Counted from the stretch's first letter, positions 42,945-53,800 are shown. The stretch: DNA of 64,000 nt from DASTBU01 sp035711845 (GCA_035711845.1 DASTBU010000057.1:1-64000), one strand, 5' to 3'. Translations and numbers: made by a program. The notes: generated by a model not told the origin, from the sequence alone.

Positions 42945-44264
42945 ATGAAACGCTGGACAGTGTATTTCGCAGGTCTCGTGGTGTCGGTCGGCCTCTCTTC
43001 CGGATGCGCGCGCAAGGAGGCACAGGCGGCAGCCGCGCCATCGGTCAACCTCGATCCCTGCGCGGCGGCGCTCGCTCAGGGGCCGGAGCGAGACGACCGT
43101 GATCGGGCCATTGCGCGCCTGCAACAGCTGGCTCGCAGCCTCGCGTCGCCGGAGGGCGAGATCGAGCGTCTCGGCTACGCGTATGTCGCGCGCGCGCGAG
43201 TCAGCAGCGATCCAGGCGACTATACGCTCGCGGAACGGGCGGCTGCGTGTCTCGAGCGCAGACGCCCGGGGGATCCTGCCGCGCTGCTGCTGAAGGGCCA
43301 CGTGCTCCATCAGCTCCATCGATTCGCCGAAGCAGAGAGAATCGCGCGCGACCTGGTGGCCAGGCGCTCGTTCGTCCTCGACTACGGTCTGCTCGGCGAC
43401 GCGGTCATGGAGCAGGGACGACTCGACGAAGCAGCCGACGTCTACCAGAAGATGATCGATCTCAAGCCGTTCTATCAGTCCTACACCCGAGCAGCGCACC
43501 TGCGGTGGTTGAAGGGAGACCTGGACGGCGCAATCGACGTGATGCGGCTTGCGATCGGCGCCGCGAGCCCTCGAGATCCCGAGTCGGCTGCCTGGGCATG
43601 GACCCGGCTCGCCGCCTACGAGCTGCAGGCGGATCGGGCAGGCGCGGCAGCGACCGCCGCGCAGATGGCCCTGCGCTACCAGCCGGACTACCCGGCCGCT
43701 CTCCTCGTGCAGGGCCGCATTTTCCTGGCGACCGACCGACCCGCCGACGCCGTCGCTGTCCTCCGCAATGCCGCCCGGCTGAATCCGCTGCCCGAATACC
43801 AGTGGACGCTCGCCGACGCCCTGCGACTCCAGCGCCTCGACGACGAGGCGACCGCGATCGAGGCGGAGATGGTGGCGCGAGGTCGCATCACCGATCCGCG
43901 GACCCTCTCCCTCTACCTGGCGACCCGGCGCATGGACGCACCGACAGCAATCGCCCTGGCCGAAGAGGAGCTGCGCGCGCGCCGCGATGTCTTCACGCTC
44001 GACGCGCATGCCTGGGCGCTCGCGGCCAGCGGCCGCATCCGCGAGGCGCTGCCCGTCATCACGCGCGCTGTTGCCGAAGGTACCGAGGACGCGCGGCTGT
44101 TCCTCCATGCAGGCCTCATCAACGCGGCGGCCGGACGCGGCCGCGACGCGAAACGATGGCTGAACAAGGCCGAGCATCTCCGGTCGATGCTCCTGCCCTC
44201 CGAGCTCGAGGAGCTCGACAAGTCGCTGACCGGAACCGCACGTGAATCAGGAGAATTGAAATGA
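42945..44264 (+). CDS. TPR-repeat lipoprotein
   Basis: The signal peptide ends in the lipobox VGLSSGC (Cys20). About ten TPR-like helix pairs fill the 439-aa protein (for example AAADVYQKMIDLKPFYQSYT, ALLVQGRIFLATDRPADAVA, LDAHAWALAASGRIREALPV). It is a protein-binding scaffold facing the periplasm. The ATG at 42945 has GGGAGC in front and is preferred over a GTG 21 nt upstream. Its stop overlaps the DUF4331 start by 4 nt, so it belongs to a three-gene operon. Confidence 0.85.
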   Translation: MKRWTVYFAGLVVSVGLSSGCARKEAQAAAAPSVNLDPCAAALAQGPERDDRDRAIARLQQLARSLASPEGEIERLGYAYVARARVSSDPGDYTLAERAAACLERRRPGDPAALLLKGHVLHQLHRFAEAERIARDLVARRSFVLDYGLLGDAVMEQGRLDEAADVYQKMIDLKPFYQSYTRAAHLRWLKGDLDGAIDVMRLAIGAASPRDPESAAWAWTRLAAYELQADRAGAAATAAQMALRYQPDYPAALLVQGRIFLATDRPADAVAVLRNAARLNPLPEYQWTLADALRLQRLDDEATAIEAEMVARGRITDPRTLSLYLATRRMDAPTAIALAEEELRARRDVFTLDAHAWALAASGRIREALPVITRAVAEGTEDARLFLHAGLINAAAGRGRDAKRWLNKAEHLRSMLLPSELEELDKSLTGTARESGELK

Positions 44265-45724
44265 GAAGACTGTTGCATCGCACACTGCCGCTGATGGCGG
44301 CAGCCGGATTCCTGCTCGCAGGATCCACGGACGCGCTCGCGTCCAGCCACATGGACGCGCCGCTCATCACCCTGGACGACGCTGCGAACACGACTGACGT
44401 GTACGCATTCGTCCAGGACGAGAACGGACGGAAATCGCTGGTCACTGCCCTCGGCGTCTACCCGTTCGAGGAACCAGGCATCGGCCCCAACAAGTTCAAC
44501 TTCGACGACAACGTGCTCTACGCGATTCACGTCGCGTCCGGCGATGACGTCGCCGCCGGCCGCCCGACCTACTCCTATGAGTTCCGCTTCAGGACCAAGT
44601 TCAAGAACAGGAAGACCATCCTGCAGTCGTACCTCGATGTGATCAACGACGTGGACGACGCCGCGCAGAACCTGACCCAGTTCTACACGGTGACGAAAGT
44701 CGACGGGCGCACAGGGCGCCGCACGAAGCTCGGCGACGGCGTCGTCCCACCGAACAATCAGGGAAACGCCACGCCGTTCTACAACCAGGGCGACAACGGC
44801 GAGAACCCGGCGAAGGACGGCGTCGCCACGTTCGAGGAGCTCGACAAGTACACACAGCAGTCCATCGCCGCGCTCGACAGCGGCTACATCGCCTTCGCCG
44901 GGCAGCGCGACGACGGCTTCTACGCGGACATCCAGGCGGTCTTCGATCTGCTGAAGCTGCGGAACCCGGGCAGGGACTCACAGGGCGGCTTCAACCTGCA
45001 CCTCATGGCGCTCGCCATACCGGTCGATGAGCTCGGCGGAGACCGGCAGATGGCGGGTGTCTACGCCACGACGAGCCGCCGCCGCTTCACGGTGCTCGCC
45101 GACGGTCTCGCCAAGAGCGAGGTGATCGGTGACTGGGTCCAGGTCGCGCGCCAGGGCAACCCCCTGTTCAACGAAGGCCTCGTCGCGGTCCAGGACAAGG
45201 ATCTGTACAGCCGGACGCAGCCGTCCAGCGACAAGGCCCTGTTCAGCAAGTACGCCGAGAAGCCCGAGCTGGCAAAGCTGCTCAATCGGCTGGTGTTCGA
45301 GCCCGACATCCCCGGGATCGAAACCGGCCGCACTGACATCGCGGGTATCTTCATTCCCGATGTGATCAAGGTGGATCTCTCGACGGGATCGGCGCGTCTC
45401 GCCGGCGGCGGACCGACCCACCCGACCAACCCCGATGATCCAGGGTTCTCGCGCCTGAGCATCTTCGGCGACGATGTGCTCGTGAGCCAGATTCAGCCCG
45501 GGTTCGGCAACGGCGTCATTCCCGGCGGCTGGCCGAACGGCCGGCGGTTCGGCGACGACGTGGTCGATATCGCCGTGACTGCGCTCATCAGCGACCTGCG
45601 CACGAGTCCGCCGATCATCCGCGGCCCCGCAGGCGACAACGTCAACGCAAATGACACGGCGTTCAACAAGGTGTTCCCGTACGAGTCGACGCCCCAGAAC
45701 GGGCGGCGCCACGTCCATCACTGA
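44261..45724 (+). CDS. DUF4331-domain secreted protein
   Basis: A signal peptide (residues 1-27, ending in DALA) is followed at once by the family's hallmark SSHMDAPLITLDDAANTTDV. Further conserved-looking parts are NVLYAIHVASGDD, YSYEFRFRTKF and PGIETGRTDIAGIFIPDVIK, and the end DTAFNKVFPYESTPQNG is typical. DUF4331 proteins are exported beta-rich proteins of unknown function, frequently beside TPR and HupE genes as here. The 487-aa length is normal. It overlaps the TPR gene by 4 nt and is followed after one base by the HupE-like gene. Confidence 0.9.
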   Translation: MRRLLHRTLPLMAAAGFLLAGSTDALASSHMDAPLITLDDAANTTDVYAFVQDENGRKSLVTALGVYPFEEPGIGPNKFNFDDNVLYAIHVASGDDVAAGRPTYSYEFRFRTKFKNRKTILQSYLDVINDVDDAAQNLTQFYTVTKVDGRTGRRTKLGDGVVPPNNQGNATPFYNQGDNGENPAKDGVATFEELDKYTQQSIAALDSGYIAFAGQRDDGFYADIQAVFDLLKLRNPGRDSQGGFNLHLMALAIPVDELGGDRQMAGVYATTSRRRFTVLADGLAKSEVIGDWVQVARQGNPLFNEGLVAVQDKDLYSRTQPSSDKALFSKYAEKPELAKLLNRLVFEPDIPGIETGRTDIAGIFIPDVIKVDLSTGSARLAGGGPTHPTNPDDPGFSRLSIFGDDVLVSQIQPGFGNGVIPGGWPNGRRFGDDVVDIAVTALISDLRTSPPIIRGPAGDNVNANDTAFNKVFPYESTPQNGRRHVHH

Positions 45725-45725
45725 G

Positions 45726-46769
45726 GTGTCCGTCTTCTTTCACCCACGTCTGTCGAAGGCCGCCACTCTCCTCGTGGCGGCTTTCGTGTTCGCCCTGCCG
45801 CGTGCCGCGCGCGCACACGACCCCGGGCTCAGCGCCCTCGAGATCCGTGCAGAAGGCGCGCGGATCGCAGTCGCGCTGTCGCTGGCCGCATCCGATGCGC
45901 AGATAGCGAAGGACGCCAGCGGAACGCTCGAGCGTTTCGCGACGGATTCGATTCAGCTGTCGCTTGACGGCGTACGCCTGGCGGACGCCGCCGTGCGCGT
46001 TGACGATCAGGGCGCTGCGGGCTCGACCGTCACCTTGACCTTCGAACGCGCTGCCGGATCCCGCCTGCTGGTCCGATCCGACGCAGCTCGTCGCCTTGCG
46101 CGCGGCCATCGCCAATTGCTCACGATCCGCGCCTTCGATCGGCGCATTGTCGAACGCATGCTCGGCGCGCAGGCGGAGGCCATCGATATCGACCTTGGCA
46201 TGGAGCCACGCCGCTCGGCGGTCGCGCGCCAGTTCTTCGCGCTCGGGTTGCGCCACATTCTCGGCGGCTACGATCATCTGCTGTTCCTCGCCGCGCTGCT
46301 GCTCGGCGTCATCCACTTGCGCACCGTCGTCAAGACCGTCACCGCCTTCACCGTTGCGCATTCTCTGACGCTGTCGCTGGCAGTGGCGGGAATCGTCCAT
46401 GTGCCGGCGGGAATCGTGGAGCCGCTGATCGCGGCGTCGATCGTGTGGGTGGGCATCGAGAACCTGACCCGAGGCCAGATGGACTCGCGCTGGAAGCTCA
46501 CCTTCGCGTTCGGCCTGGTTCACGGACTCGGTTTCGCCGGCGCGCTGCAGGACCTTGGCGTTGGATCGGGCGGCGCGGACGTCGCGACGCCGCTCGCAGG
46601 CTTCAATATCGGCGTCGAGGCGGGCCAGATCGGCATTGCCATGGTGCTGTGGCCGCTCATGCGCCAGCTGAACGCGCGGCAGCAACTGCGAATTCGCTTC
46701 GCGCCGGCGTGTTCGCTGGCGGTGGTCGCCGCGGGCCTCTACTGGATGATGGAGCGAGCGTTCCTGTGA
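45726..46769 (+). CDS. HupE/UreJ-like membrane protein
   Basis: The signal-like N-terminus (residues 8-26) is followed by a periplasmic beta domain of about 130 residues (HDPGLSALEIRAEGARIAVA). Then comes the HupE core of five or six TM helices starting at GLRHILGGYDHLLFLAALLL, which keeps the HxxxGxDHxLF metal-type motif; a second motif is FGLVHGLGFAGAL. HupE/UreJ members carry nickel, cobalt or other cargo across the inner membrane. The GTG at 45726 lies one base behind the DUF4331 stop. Substrate unknown. Confidence 0.85.
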   Translation: MSVFFHPRLSKAATLLVAAFVFALPRAARAHDPGLSALEIRAEGARIAVALSLAASDAQIAKDASGTLERFATDSIQLSLDGVRLADAAVRVDDQGAAGSTVTLTFERAAGSRLLVRSDAARRLARGHRQLLTIRAFDRRIVERMLGAQAEAIDIDLGMEPRRSAVARQFFALGLRHILGGYDHLLFLAALLLGVIHLRTVVKTVTAFTVAHSLTLSLAVAGIVHVPAGIVEPLIAASIVWVGIENLTRGQMDSRWKLTFAFGLVHGLGFAGALQDLGVGSGGADVATPLAGFNIGVEAGQIGIAMVLWPLMRQLNARQQLRIRFAPACSLAVVAAGLYWMMERAFL

Positions 46770-46906
46770 AGCAGCGGCCCGGCCGCGTACACGGCGGCGA
46801 GCCAGCTGGTTGGCGTGCTATGGGAACAGGCCATTCACGCTGACCGCTTCGATCTGATTGCGCTGTGGGGAGGACACCACGTTGCGGGCGAGCGCCACCC
46901 AGGTGA

Positions 46907-47782
46907 TCAGCGCTTTCTCGCAACGACCCGGAGGCGGTACGTATCCTTCCCGGCCGTGGACGAAGGCCGATCCCGTGCCCGTTCGGCGAGGCCTTCCCCT
47001 TCGTCTGCGAGCCGGAGATCGAAGTCCTGTTCGACGAAGAGATCCGTGAGCTCCCTGCCTGTTCGAATGACGTAGCCCCCTTTCCTTCTCGCGTACTCGT
47101 ACACCGCGCGGCCCAACTCCTCGGGGTCGACGCTCACCAAGGGATGCGTCCGGGCCGCAGCGGCGACGCGCTGCGCGAGCTCCCTCGCCTCGTCTTCCCT
47201 GTAGAAGGCCAATTGCGCCTGGCTGTTGGGCCGAATGCGCTGTGTCGTAATCACGATCCCGCCAGGCCGAAGCAGCGAGTGCCAATGGGACACGAGCCGC
47301 CGCCGCGATTCCGGATCGAATCGAGCCAGAAAGTTGTGCGTGCAGACCAGATCGAACGGCTCCTCCGTCGCGTAGTCGAGGACGTCGGTGCGACTCGTCG
47401 AGAGCGCCACACCGTAGCGATCGGCATACCAGCGATTGAGGAAGAGCGACGTCTCGCACCTGTCGATCACGGTGGCGTGCAGGGGCCCACGCTCCTGCGT
47501 GAACGCGTGATTCAAGTGGGCCAGCATCGAGTAATCGGCCGTGGCCGACACGAGCACGCGGCGATAGCCGCCAGAACGCGCGCAATCGCGAAAGGTGCGC
47601 ACGAGGAAGTCGGTATTCGTGCGTATCGAGGTGATGATGCCCAGCAGCCGCAGGTACTGCCAGACGCGGTGGTACCACAGGCAGGTGCCGGCGGGATCGC
47701 CGCGGTCGCACAGACGCGGCGCTGCATCCCAGGCGAGCCGAGCGCTCTCCGACAAGGGCTCTACGACGCCCGGTTCGCTCAT
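46907..47782 (-). CDS. class I SAM-dependent methyltransferase
   Basis: The 291-aa protein has a Rossmann methyltransferase core: motif I region GGYRRVLVSATADYSMLAHL, with A/T where Gly is usual; an acidic end of strand 2 (LHATVIDRCETSLFLNRWYA); DVLDYATEEPFDLVCTHNFL; and LLRPGGIVITTQRI. The motif I change makes SAM binding likely but atypical. The start overlaps the TctB stop by 4 nt (ATGA), so it is the last gene of the transport operon and may act on the imported compound. Confidence 0.8.
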   Translation of the reverse strand: MSEPGVVEPLSESARLAWDAAPRLCDRGDPAGTCLWYHRVWQYLRLLGIITSIRTNTDFLVRTFRDCARSGGYRRVLVSATADYSMLAHLNHAFTQERGPLHATVIDRCETSLFLNRWYADRYGVALSTSRTDVLDYATEEPFDLVCTHNFLARFDPESRRRLVSHWHSLLRPGGIVITTQRIRPNSQAQLAFYREDEARELAQRVAAAARTHPLVSVDPEELGRAVYEYARRKGGYVIRTGRELTDLFVEQDFDLRLADEGEGLAERARDRPSSTAGKDTYRLRVVARKR

Positions 47783-48273
47783 TTGGCAATCCACTCGAAC
47801 AGCCATCCCTCCAAGAGCGTCTGGCCCAACGCACGCTCGAAGCAGAAATGCAGGACCAGGATGGCGGCGAGGCCACCCGCGAATGTCGTGCGCCACGATT
47901 CCCGGAGCCACATCCGCTGGCACAGCATGACGCCGATCGTGCCGCCGGCCACCATCCCGCCCGCCAGCACCAGCCCCGTGACCAGGAGGAGCCAGGCCAC
48001 GGCTTCCGCCTCCTTCGATCTCGTGGCCGCGTGGCCGCCGGGCTGCGGTGTTCGCACGTCGCGCGGCGAGCCGTCCGACCCTCGGTCTGCCGAGGAACCA
48101 CCCTGCCGGATCTCGACATACATCTGCCAGGCAGCCAGCAGTAGCGCCGGGATGCCGACGACGAGCGGCACGAGCCGGGCTTCGTGCCTGTAGCCAGCCG
48201 CTGTCACAACCATCGATCCGAAGATCGCGAACATCAGGAAGGCGACGATCGCGTGCAGGTCAAACAGACGCAC
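47779..48273 (-). CDS. tctB: tripartite tricarboxylate transporter, small membrane subunit TctB
   Basis: The protein has four hydrophobic helices in the TctB arrangement (DLHAIVAFLMFAIFGSMVVT, LVPLVVGIPALLLAAWQMYV, then AVAWLLLVTGLVLAGGMVAG and FAGGLAAILVLHFCFER). At 164 aa it has the usual size. A charged loop (residues 58-86) separates the pairs. TctB assists the large TctA channel in sodium- or proton-driven uptake of carboxylates. The GTG at 48273 overlaps the end of tctA by 14 nt. Confidence 0.82.
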   Translation of the reverse strand: MRLFDLHAIVAFLMFAIFGSMVVTAAGYRHEARLVPLVVGIPALLLAAWQMYVEIRQGGSSADRGSDGSPRDVRTPQPGGHAATRSKEAEAVAWLLLVTGLVLAGGMVAGGTIGVMLCQRMWLRESWRTTFAGGLAAILVLHFCFERALGQTLLEGWLFEWIAK

Positions 48274-49759
48274 GAGCTTCCTCCCCGCGTGCCCTCGCCC
48301 GGTGCACCGCGACGATGACGGTAGCCAGGGCGGCAATGGCAAGCGTCAAGGCAAGCGGACGCATGACGAACCTCCAGCCCCAGATCGCGAGCGACTGATG
48401 CAGAGAGATGTCCATGATGGGGCCGAGCACCAGACCGATGACGAAGGGGGCGCGGGGCCAGTCGCAGCGTTTGAGCCCGTAGCCCAGGAGCCCGAGGCCC
48501 ACGAGCAGGATCAGACTCTCGGAATCCCCGCTCCCGAGATAGGCGCCGACGAGCGTGAGCACCATGACGAACGGCACGAGCAGGCCGACCCTGAGGAAGG
48601 GCACGAGCGCCAGCCAGCGGCCGATCGCGAAGAACAGGAGCGCTGCCAGGATGTTGGCAATCACGAGCGTCCAGATGAGCACCCAGACGAGATCCATCCG
48701 ATCGATGGCCATCCGGGGACCTGGCTGGATGCCCAGCATGACGAGGGCGCCGAGCATCACGGCCATGCCGGAGCTGCCTGGAATGCCGAAGAACAGCGTG
48801 GGCAGGAGGGCGCCGCCTTCTTTCGAGTTGTTCGCCGCTTCGGGCCCGATCACGCCTTCCACAGCCCCTTTGCCGAAGCGTTCGGGCGTCGGCGAGCTCT
48901 GCACGGCGTGGCCGTACGAGGCCCAGGAGGCCACATCGCCCCCAAGGCCGGGAACCAGCCCGATGAACGCGCCGATCACGGAGGTTCGAACTGTGAGTCC
49001 CCAGTGCACGCCAACGTCACGAACCCCACGCCAGAGATCGGCGGAACGATAACGCGGGCTCCCGGTCGGCGGAGCCGCGGAGCCCCTGCTGGCGGCCAGC
49101 GCGATGATCTCGGGAATCGTGAACATCCCGAGCACGGAGGTGATGACCGGTATCCCGTCCCACAGGAAGGCTCTCCCGAGGGTGAATCGGTGAACGCCGG
49201 TTTGCGGCTCGGTGCCCACGAAGGCGAGCATGAGCCCGAGGGCGCCGACGAGCACGCCCTTGACGAGGTGCTCGCCGCTGACCGCTGCGATGAAGGTCAC
49301 GCCGAGCACACCCAGGAAGAAGAACTCGGCCGGCCCGAAGGCAAGGATCGTCGGCTGGACGACGGGAATGAGCAACGCCAGGAACAGCGCGCCAATAACG
49401 CCGCCTGCCGCTGACGCGGCAAGGCTGGCGCCCAGCGCGCGGCCGGCCTCCCCACGGCGGGCCATCGGGTGGCCGTCACACACCGTGGCGGCATCGGGGC
49501 CTGTCCCGGGGATACCGAGGAGGATGCTCGGGATCGACCCGCCGGTGTGCACGACCGAGTGCATCGCCAGGAGGAACACGGAACCCGGTACGGGCTCCAG
49601 CCCGAAGATGAACGGGATGGCCACCACGATGCCGAGCTTTCCCCCGAGCCCCGGCACCGCGCCGAACATCATTCCCATCGGAATGGCGGCGAGCATCAGG
49701 CCCCACAGCTCGAGATCCGTCACGAGGGTGAGGAGGCTGTTGACGACGATCGGGTCCAT
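48260..49759 (-). CDS. tctA: tripartite tricarboxylate transporter, large permease TctA
   Basis: The 499-aa protein matches TctA throughout: MGMMFGAVPGLGGKLGIVVA near the start, then SVVHTGGSIPSILLGIPGTG and PDAATVCDGHPMARRGEAGR, a second glycine-rich inverted segment (IGLVPGLGGDVASWASYGHA, then LLPTLFFGIPGSSGMAVMLG) and about 12 TM helices. It forms the import channel in the inner membrane. The ATG at 49759 begins the homology. It follows tctC by 40 nt and overlaps tctB. Confidence 0.93.
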   Translation of the reverse strand: MDPIVVNSLLTLVTDLELWGLMLAAIPMGMMFGAVPGLGGKLGIVVAIPFIFGLEPVPGSVFLLAMHSVVHTGGSIPSILLGIPGTGPDAATVCDGHPMARRGEAGRALGASLAASAAGGVIGALFLALLIPVVQPTILAFGPAEFFFLGVLGVTFIAAVSGEHLVKGVLVGALGLMLAFVGTEPQTGVHRFTLGRAFLWDGIPVITSVLGMFTIPEIIALAASRGSAAPPTGSPRYRSADLWRGVRDVGVHWGLTVRTSVIGAFIGLVPGLGGDVASWASYGHAVQSSPTPERFGKGAVEGVIGPEAANNSKEGGALLPTLFFGIPGSSGMAVMLGALVMLGIQPGPRMAIDRMDLVWVLIWTLVIANILAALLFFAIGRWLALVPFLRVGLLVPFVMVLTLVGAYLGSGDSESLILLVGLGLLGYGLKRCDWPRAPFVIGLVLGPIMDISLHQSLAIWGWRFVMRPLALTLAIAALATVIVAVHRARARGEEARASV

Positions 49760-49799
49760 GTGCAACGGGCGGTGAGCGGGATTGGCTCGGTGAACGCGC

Positions 49800-50843
49800 T
49801 CAGGGGGCGTGCCCGGAGCCGGCAACAGAGGCGATGAGAGCCACGAGATCGGGCGCCGCATCCAGCAGGCGATGGATCTCGTTGGCCAGCGTCGCGCCAT
49901 CCATCGGAGCGATCGGGATGTCGAGCTTGCGAGCTTCCGCGAGGAGCCCAGGGTCGCCGAGCGCCGACGTATAGGCCTCGCGGAGCGCAGCGAGCCGGTC
50001 CTCCCGGATCCCCGGCGGTCCGGCCGTCCACCGCTGAAGCTTGTTGAGTAATGCCATGAACTCCACGACCTGCCTCCCCTGGGCCGAGGTCACGAGATCC
50101 ATCGCATCCGGGATACGCGCGTCCACCTCGCCGCTGTCTCCCACGCGAAGCAGCGCGTGCCCGAAACCGTTGGCAACGAACGGCCGGCTGATGCTATCCG
50201 ATCCGACCTCCCCGTCCACCTCGCCCCGCATCATGCTGAGCTGCGCCTCACGTGATGCGAGGCCGAAGACGAACTTGACCCGCAGCCCGAGCACGTGCGC
50301 CAGCAGCAGCGCATCGTAGTAGCTCTGATTGCCCATACCGTTGGTCGCCATCAGGAGTGGCCGCTTCGCCCGCCTTACATCCTCCAGGGAACGAAAGCCC
50401 GATCTGGACGACACGGTGAGCACGCGCGACTCGATCCCCGCCTTGCCGATCCAGCTCGCGTGCCTCAAGTCGCCGGCCAGCCCCTCGCGGCCGAGCAACT
50501 GCGCGTAGATCAGGCCCGTGTTGAAGGTACCGACGGTCAACCCATCTGGCCGAGCGGCTAGAATCGCGTTCGCGCCCTTGATGTGGCCGCCGCCCGGCAC
50601 GTTCCGCACCACAACCGTCCGCACACCGAGATGCTTCGGCAGGTACCTCGAGACCAGTCGACCGTACGTGTCGTACCCGCCGCCCGGAGCGGTCGAGACG
50701 ATGTAAGTCATCGTCCGGCCGCGGAAGAACTCGCGCGCAGTGGTCGAGGTGTCGTCGCCGGAACTGCCGCCGGCGCATGCCCAGAGAGCGGCAGCGGCCA
50801 CGGCCGACGCGACGGCAACCATTCGACGGCCGGCAGGTGTCAT
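49800..50843 (-). CDS. tctC: tripartite tricarboxylate transporter, substrate-binding lipoprotein (TctC/Bug-like)
   Basis: The 347-aa protein has a lipobox (AAAALWAC, Cys23), so it is membrane-anchored; most family members are free periplasmic proteins. The Bug fold is visible in TMTYIVSTAPGGGYDTYGRL, the RNVPGGGHIKGANAILAARP loop (family VVENRPGAGG) and LLMATNGMGNQSYYDALLLA. It should bind an organic acid and deliver it to TctAB. The start at 50843 is chosen by the signal peptide. It lies 20 nt behind the TonB receptor gene. Confidence 0.87.
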   Translation of the reverse strand: MTPAGRRMVAVASAVAAAALWACAGGSSGDDTSTTAREFFRGRTMTYIVSTAPGGGYDTYGRLVSRYLPKHLGVRTVVVRNVPGGGHIKGANAILAARPDGLTVGTFNTGLIYAQLLGREGLAGDLRHASWIGKAGIESRVLTVSSRSGFRSLEDVRRAKRPLLMATNGMGNQSYYDALLLAHVLGLRVKFVFGLASREAQLSMMRGEVDGEVGSDSISRPFVANGFGHALLRVGDSGEVDARIPDAMDLVTSAQGRQVVEFMALLNKLQRWTAGPPGIREDRLAALREAYTSALGDPGLLAEARKLDIPIAPMDGATLANEIHRLLDAAPDLVALIASVAGSGHAP

Positions 50844-50863
50844 GGGGGGCGTCCCACAGGGTT

Positions 50864-53800
50864 TCAGAATATGAACTTCAGCCCGATCTGCACCTGACGG
50901 GCGGGCGTCGACGTCGAGGTGATGCGGCCCGCGCCAGCGAAGCGCGTTCCATCCACGTCGAACAACATGGAAGATGGCAGACCGAGATTCACCCAGTTGA
51001 ACGCGTTGAACGCTTCGATCCGGATCTGAGCGGTCGTCCGGCCGATGGCGACGTTCTTGAACGCCACGAGATCCGCGATCTTGACGCCGGGCGCGCGCAG
51101 CGAATTGCGTCCCGCGTTCCCATAGATGCCCACTGGCGGGAGCGAGAAGGCGGACGGGTCGAACCATTGCGCGGCCGTCCCGGGATAGCGCACGGCGCCG
51201 GTGAGGTCCGGCTTCTGCTGGAGCGCGTCGCTCTGCTCATCGCCCGCGCGATCGAAGCCGACGTACGGCGTGAACGGAATGCCGCTCGCCAGATGAAGCA
51301 CGCCGCCGACCCGCCAGCCCTTGCCCAGGACGCCTGCCACACCGCTCAGCCGCTCACCCCAGGGCAGCCGGTACACGGCGTTGACGACCAGGTTGTGGCG
51401 GACGTCGAAGTTCGACGGCCCGAACTCGTACTCCGGATCGAACCAGTCGGTCGCGTTGCCGGCGCCGTTGTCGAAATCGCTGTCGCCGAGCAGTCCGCCT
51501 GACCACGTATCCCTGGAGTTCCCGTAGGTGTAGGAGGACTGGAACATCAGCCCCTCGGAGAAGCGTCTGTTCAAGCCCAGGACGAGGCCGTGGTAGATGG
51601 AGCGCGCCACGTTGGTGCGCGTACGAATCCTGCCCCAGCTCGGGAATCTCAACGATGCCCCTGGCACGAGGCGTTTCGTACCGTCGGGCAGGTACTCCGA
51701 GGGAACCGAGTTCGGATCCCCGTAGAAGGGCAGGTGCAAGCCCTTCGATCCGAGGTACCCGACCTCCGCGACCAGACCGGCCCCAAGCTCCCGTTGGACG
51801 TTGAGGTGCCAGTGCTGGAAGTGCGGCTGTTTCAGGTCGTACTCGATGAACTCGGATCGTCGTTGCACCTGCCCTGGGCTCACGCCACCCGCCAGCACGT
51901 CGATGTTTCCGGGGCCGAACACCGCCGGCTGACGGATGTCCACGCCGGCAAAGTACGGATAGATCCGGAAGATGGTCCCACGATAGAAGGAGACCGTCAG
52001 CGGCTGATAGAAGATCCCCCAGCCACCGCGCACCGTCGTGTCGGTCCGGCCGCCGGGATGCCACGACATTCCAAGTCTCGGTGCAAAGCTGGCTTTCGAC
52101 GGGTTCTTGAACAGCGGAGTACCTGGCGTCACACCCATGGGACCCGACTCCAGATCGTCGAAGCTCTGGAGGCCGGCAATCTGCCCGTTGAGCTCCTTCG
52201 GGACCGTGACGAACTCGTATCGCAGCCCGGCCGTGAGCGTCCAGTTGTCGGACATGCGCCAATCGTCGCCCGCAAACAACGCCGCATAGTGCTGGCGTAC
52301 CTCACGGTACGTGTCCGTCCCCGGCAGGTTTCCGGTGAACCGATCGGCCTGCGCCGTGGCGCTCCGGCGCAGGGTCAGGAACTCGGTCAGGTTGCGGAAC
52401 CGGAACTCGCCGCCGTATCGCGAGTAGGAGTACCCGTCGAAGTGGTACTTCTGCCAGTCGAACCCGTACTTCCACGTATGGCGGCCGGTGTTCCACGTCA
52501 ATGTGTCGGCGAGCTGGAAGATGTGCTGCGTGTACTGAACCGGAATGGTCGACGTGGATCCGGCGAGCGATGTCCCGATGATGTTGATCGCGCCCCAGTG
52601 CGGGTCCTCCGTGAAATAGAGCGAGGAAGGGATGTCCACCGTCGGCACGAGATCGTTGTCCCGGTACGTCGTATTGGCTGCGAACCGGACCACGTTCAGC
52701 AAATTCGAGCTGAAGATCCGCTGGTGCTGGGCCGTCAGGAGCCGCGTCCGGCTGTGCGCCGTTTCCAGGAAGAGCGGGTGCTCCTGCGACGTCGACGACG
52801 CCGACCAGTCGCGCGAATACCTGAAGAGATAGGAATCGGCGCTGCCGGGATGCCAATCGAGCTTGCTGACCACGAGGTCCTGATCAATCGGTTCCTGGTG
52901 CGCGTGGGCCTCCTCGGCTGTCCCGTCGCCGAAATCCTGACCCGTCGGAATCGGGTAGAGCAGCTCGAGATAGGGCCGAGCCTGTGGATGTACCCCGACG
53001 ATCTGCAGCTTGCCGCTCGCATCGGGAACCAGGCCACGGTGTGCGTCGGCGTTCGGCAGCCTTGCGTAGCGTGTAACGGAACGGCGGTCGCGGAGGCCCT
53101 CGTAGCTGCCGAAAAAGAACAACCGGTTTCTTCTCACCGGTCCGCCGAGCGTGCCCCCGAACTGATTGCGCACGAATTCGGGCGGCTCGGCCACGTCGAA
53201 GAAGTTGCGGGCGTCGAGCGCACTGTCGCGGTGGAACTCGAACGCGCTCCCCCTGAAGCTGTTCGTGCCGGACTTGGTCACGACACTGAGCACGCCGCCG
53301 CCCGCGCGACCGAACTCGGCGCTGTAGCCGTGCGTCTGTACGCTGAACTCCTGAACCGTGTCCACGCCCAGGAGCACACCGGCCAGGCTGGACGGCGCTT
53401 TGTCGGAGATGTCGGCCATGTTCGTGCCGTCCATCAGGTAACCCGTGTTCTCCGGCCTCGCCCCTGCCACCGAGAGTTGCGTGGTCCCGAACCCGCCCGT
53501 GAACCCACGGCCGCTCCCGCGGCTTATTACGACCCCGGGCTGCAGTGTGGCCAGCTGCATGAAGCTGCGGCCGTTCAGCGGAAGCTCCTCGATTTGCCTG
53601 GTCGTGACCACGCCTCCCAAGGTCGCGCTGCCAAGCCCGGTCGTCGTGGCCTCGCCGGACACTGTGACCGATCCCTCTACCGCGCCGACCCGCATCACGA
53701 TATCCACCTGGAGATCGCGCCCGATCGCGACAAGGAGGTGATCGCGAACGACGGTGGTGAATCCCTGCATCTCCACGGTCACGGTGTAAGGGCCTGGACC

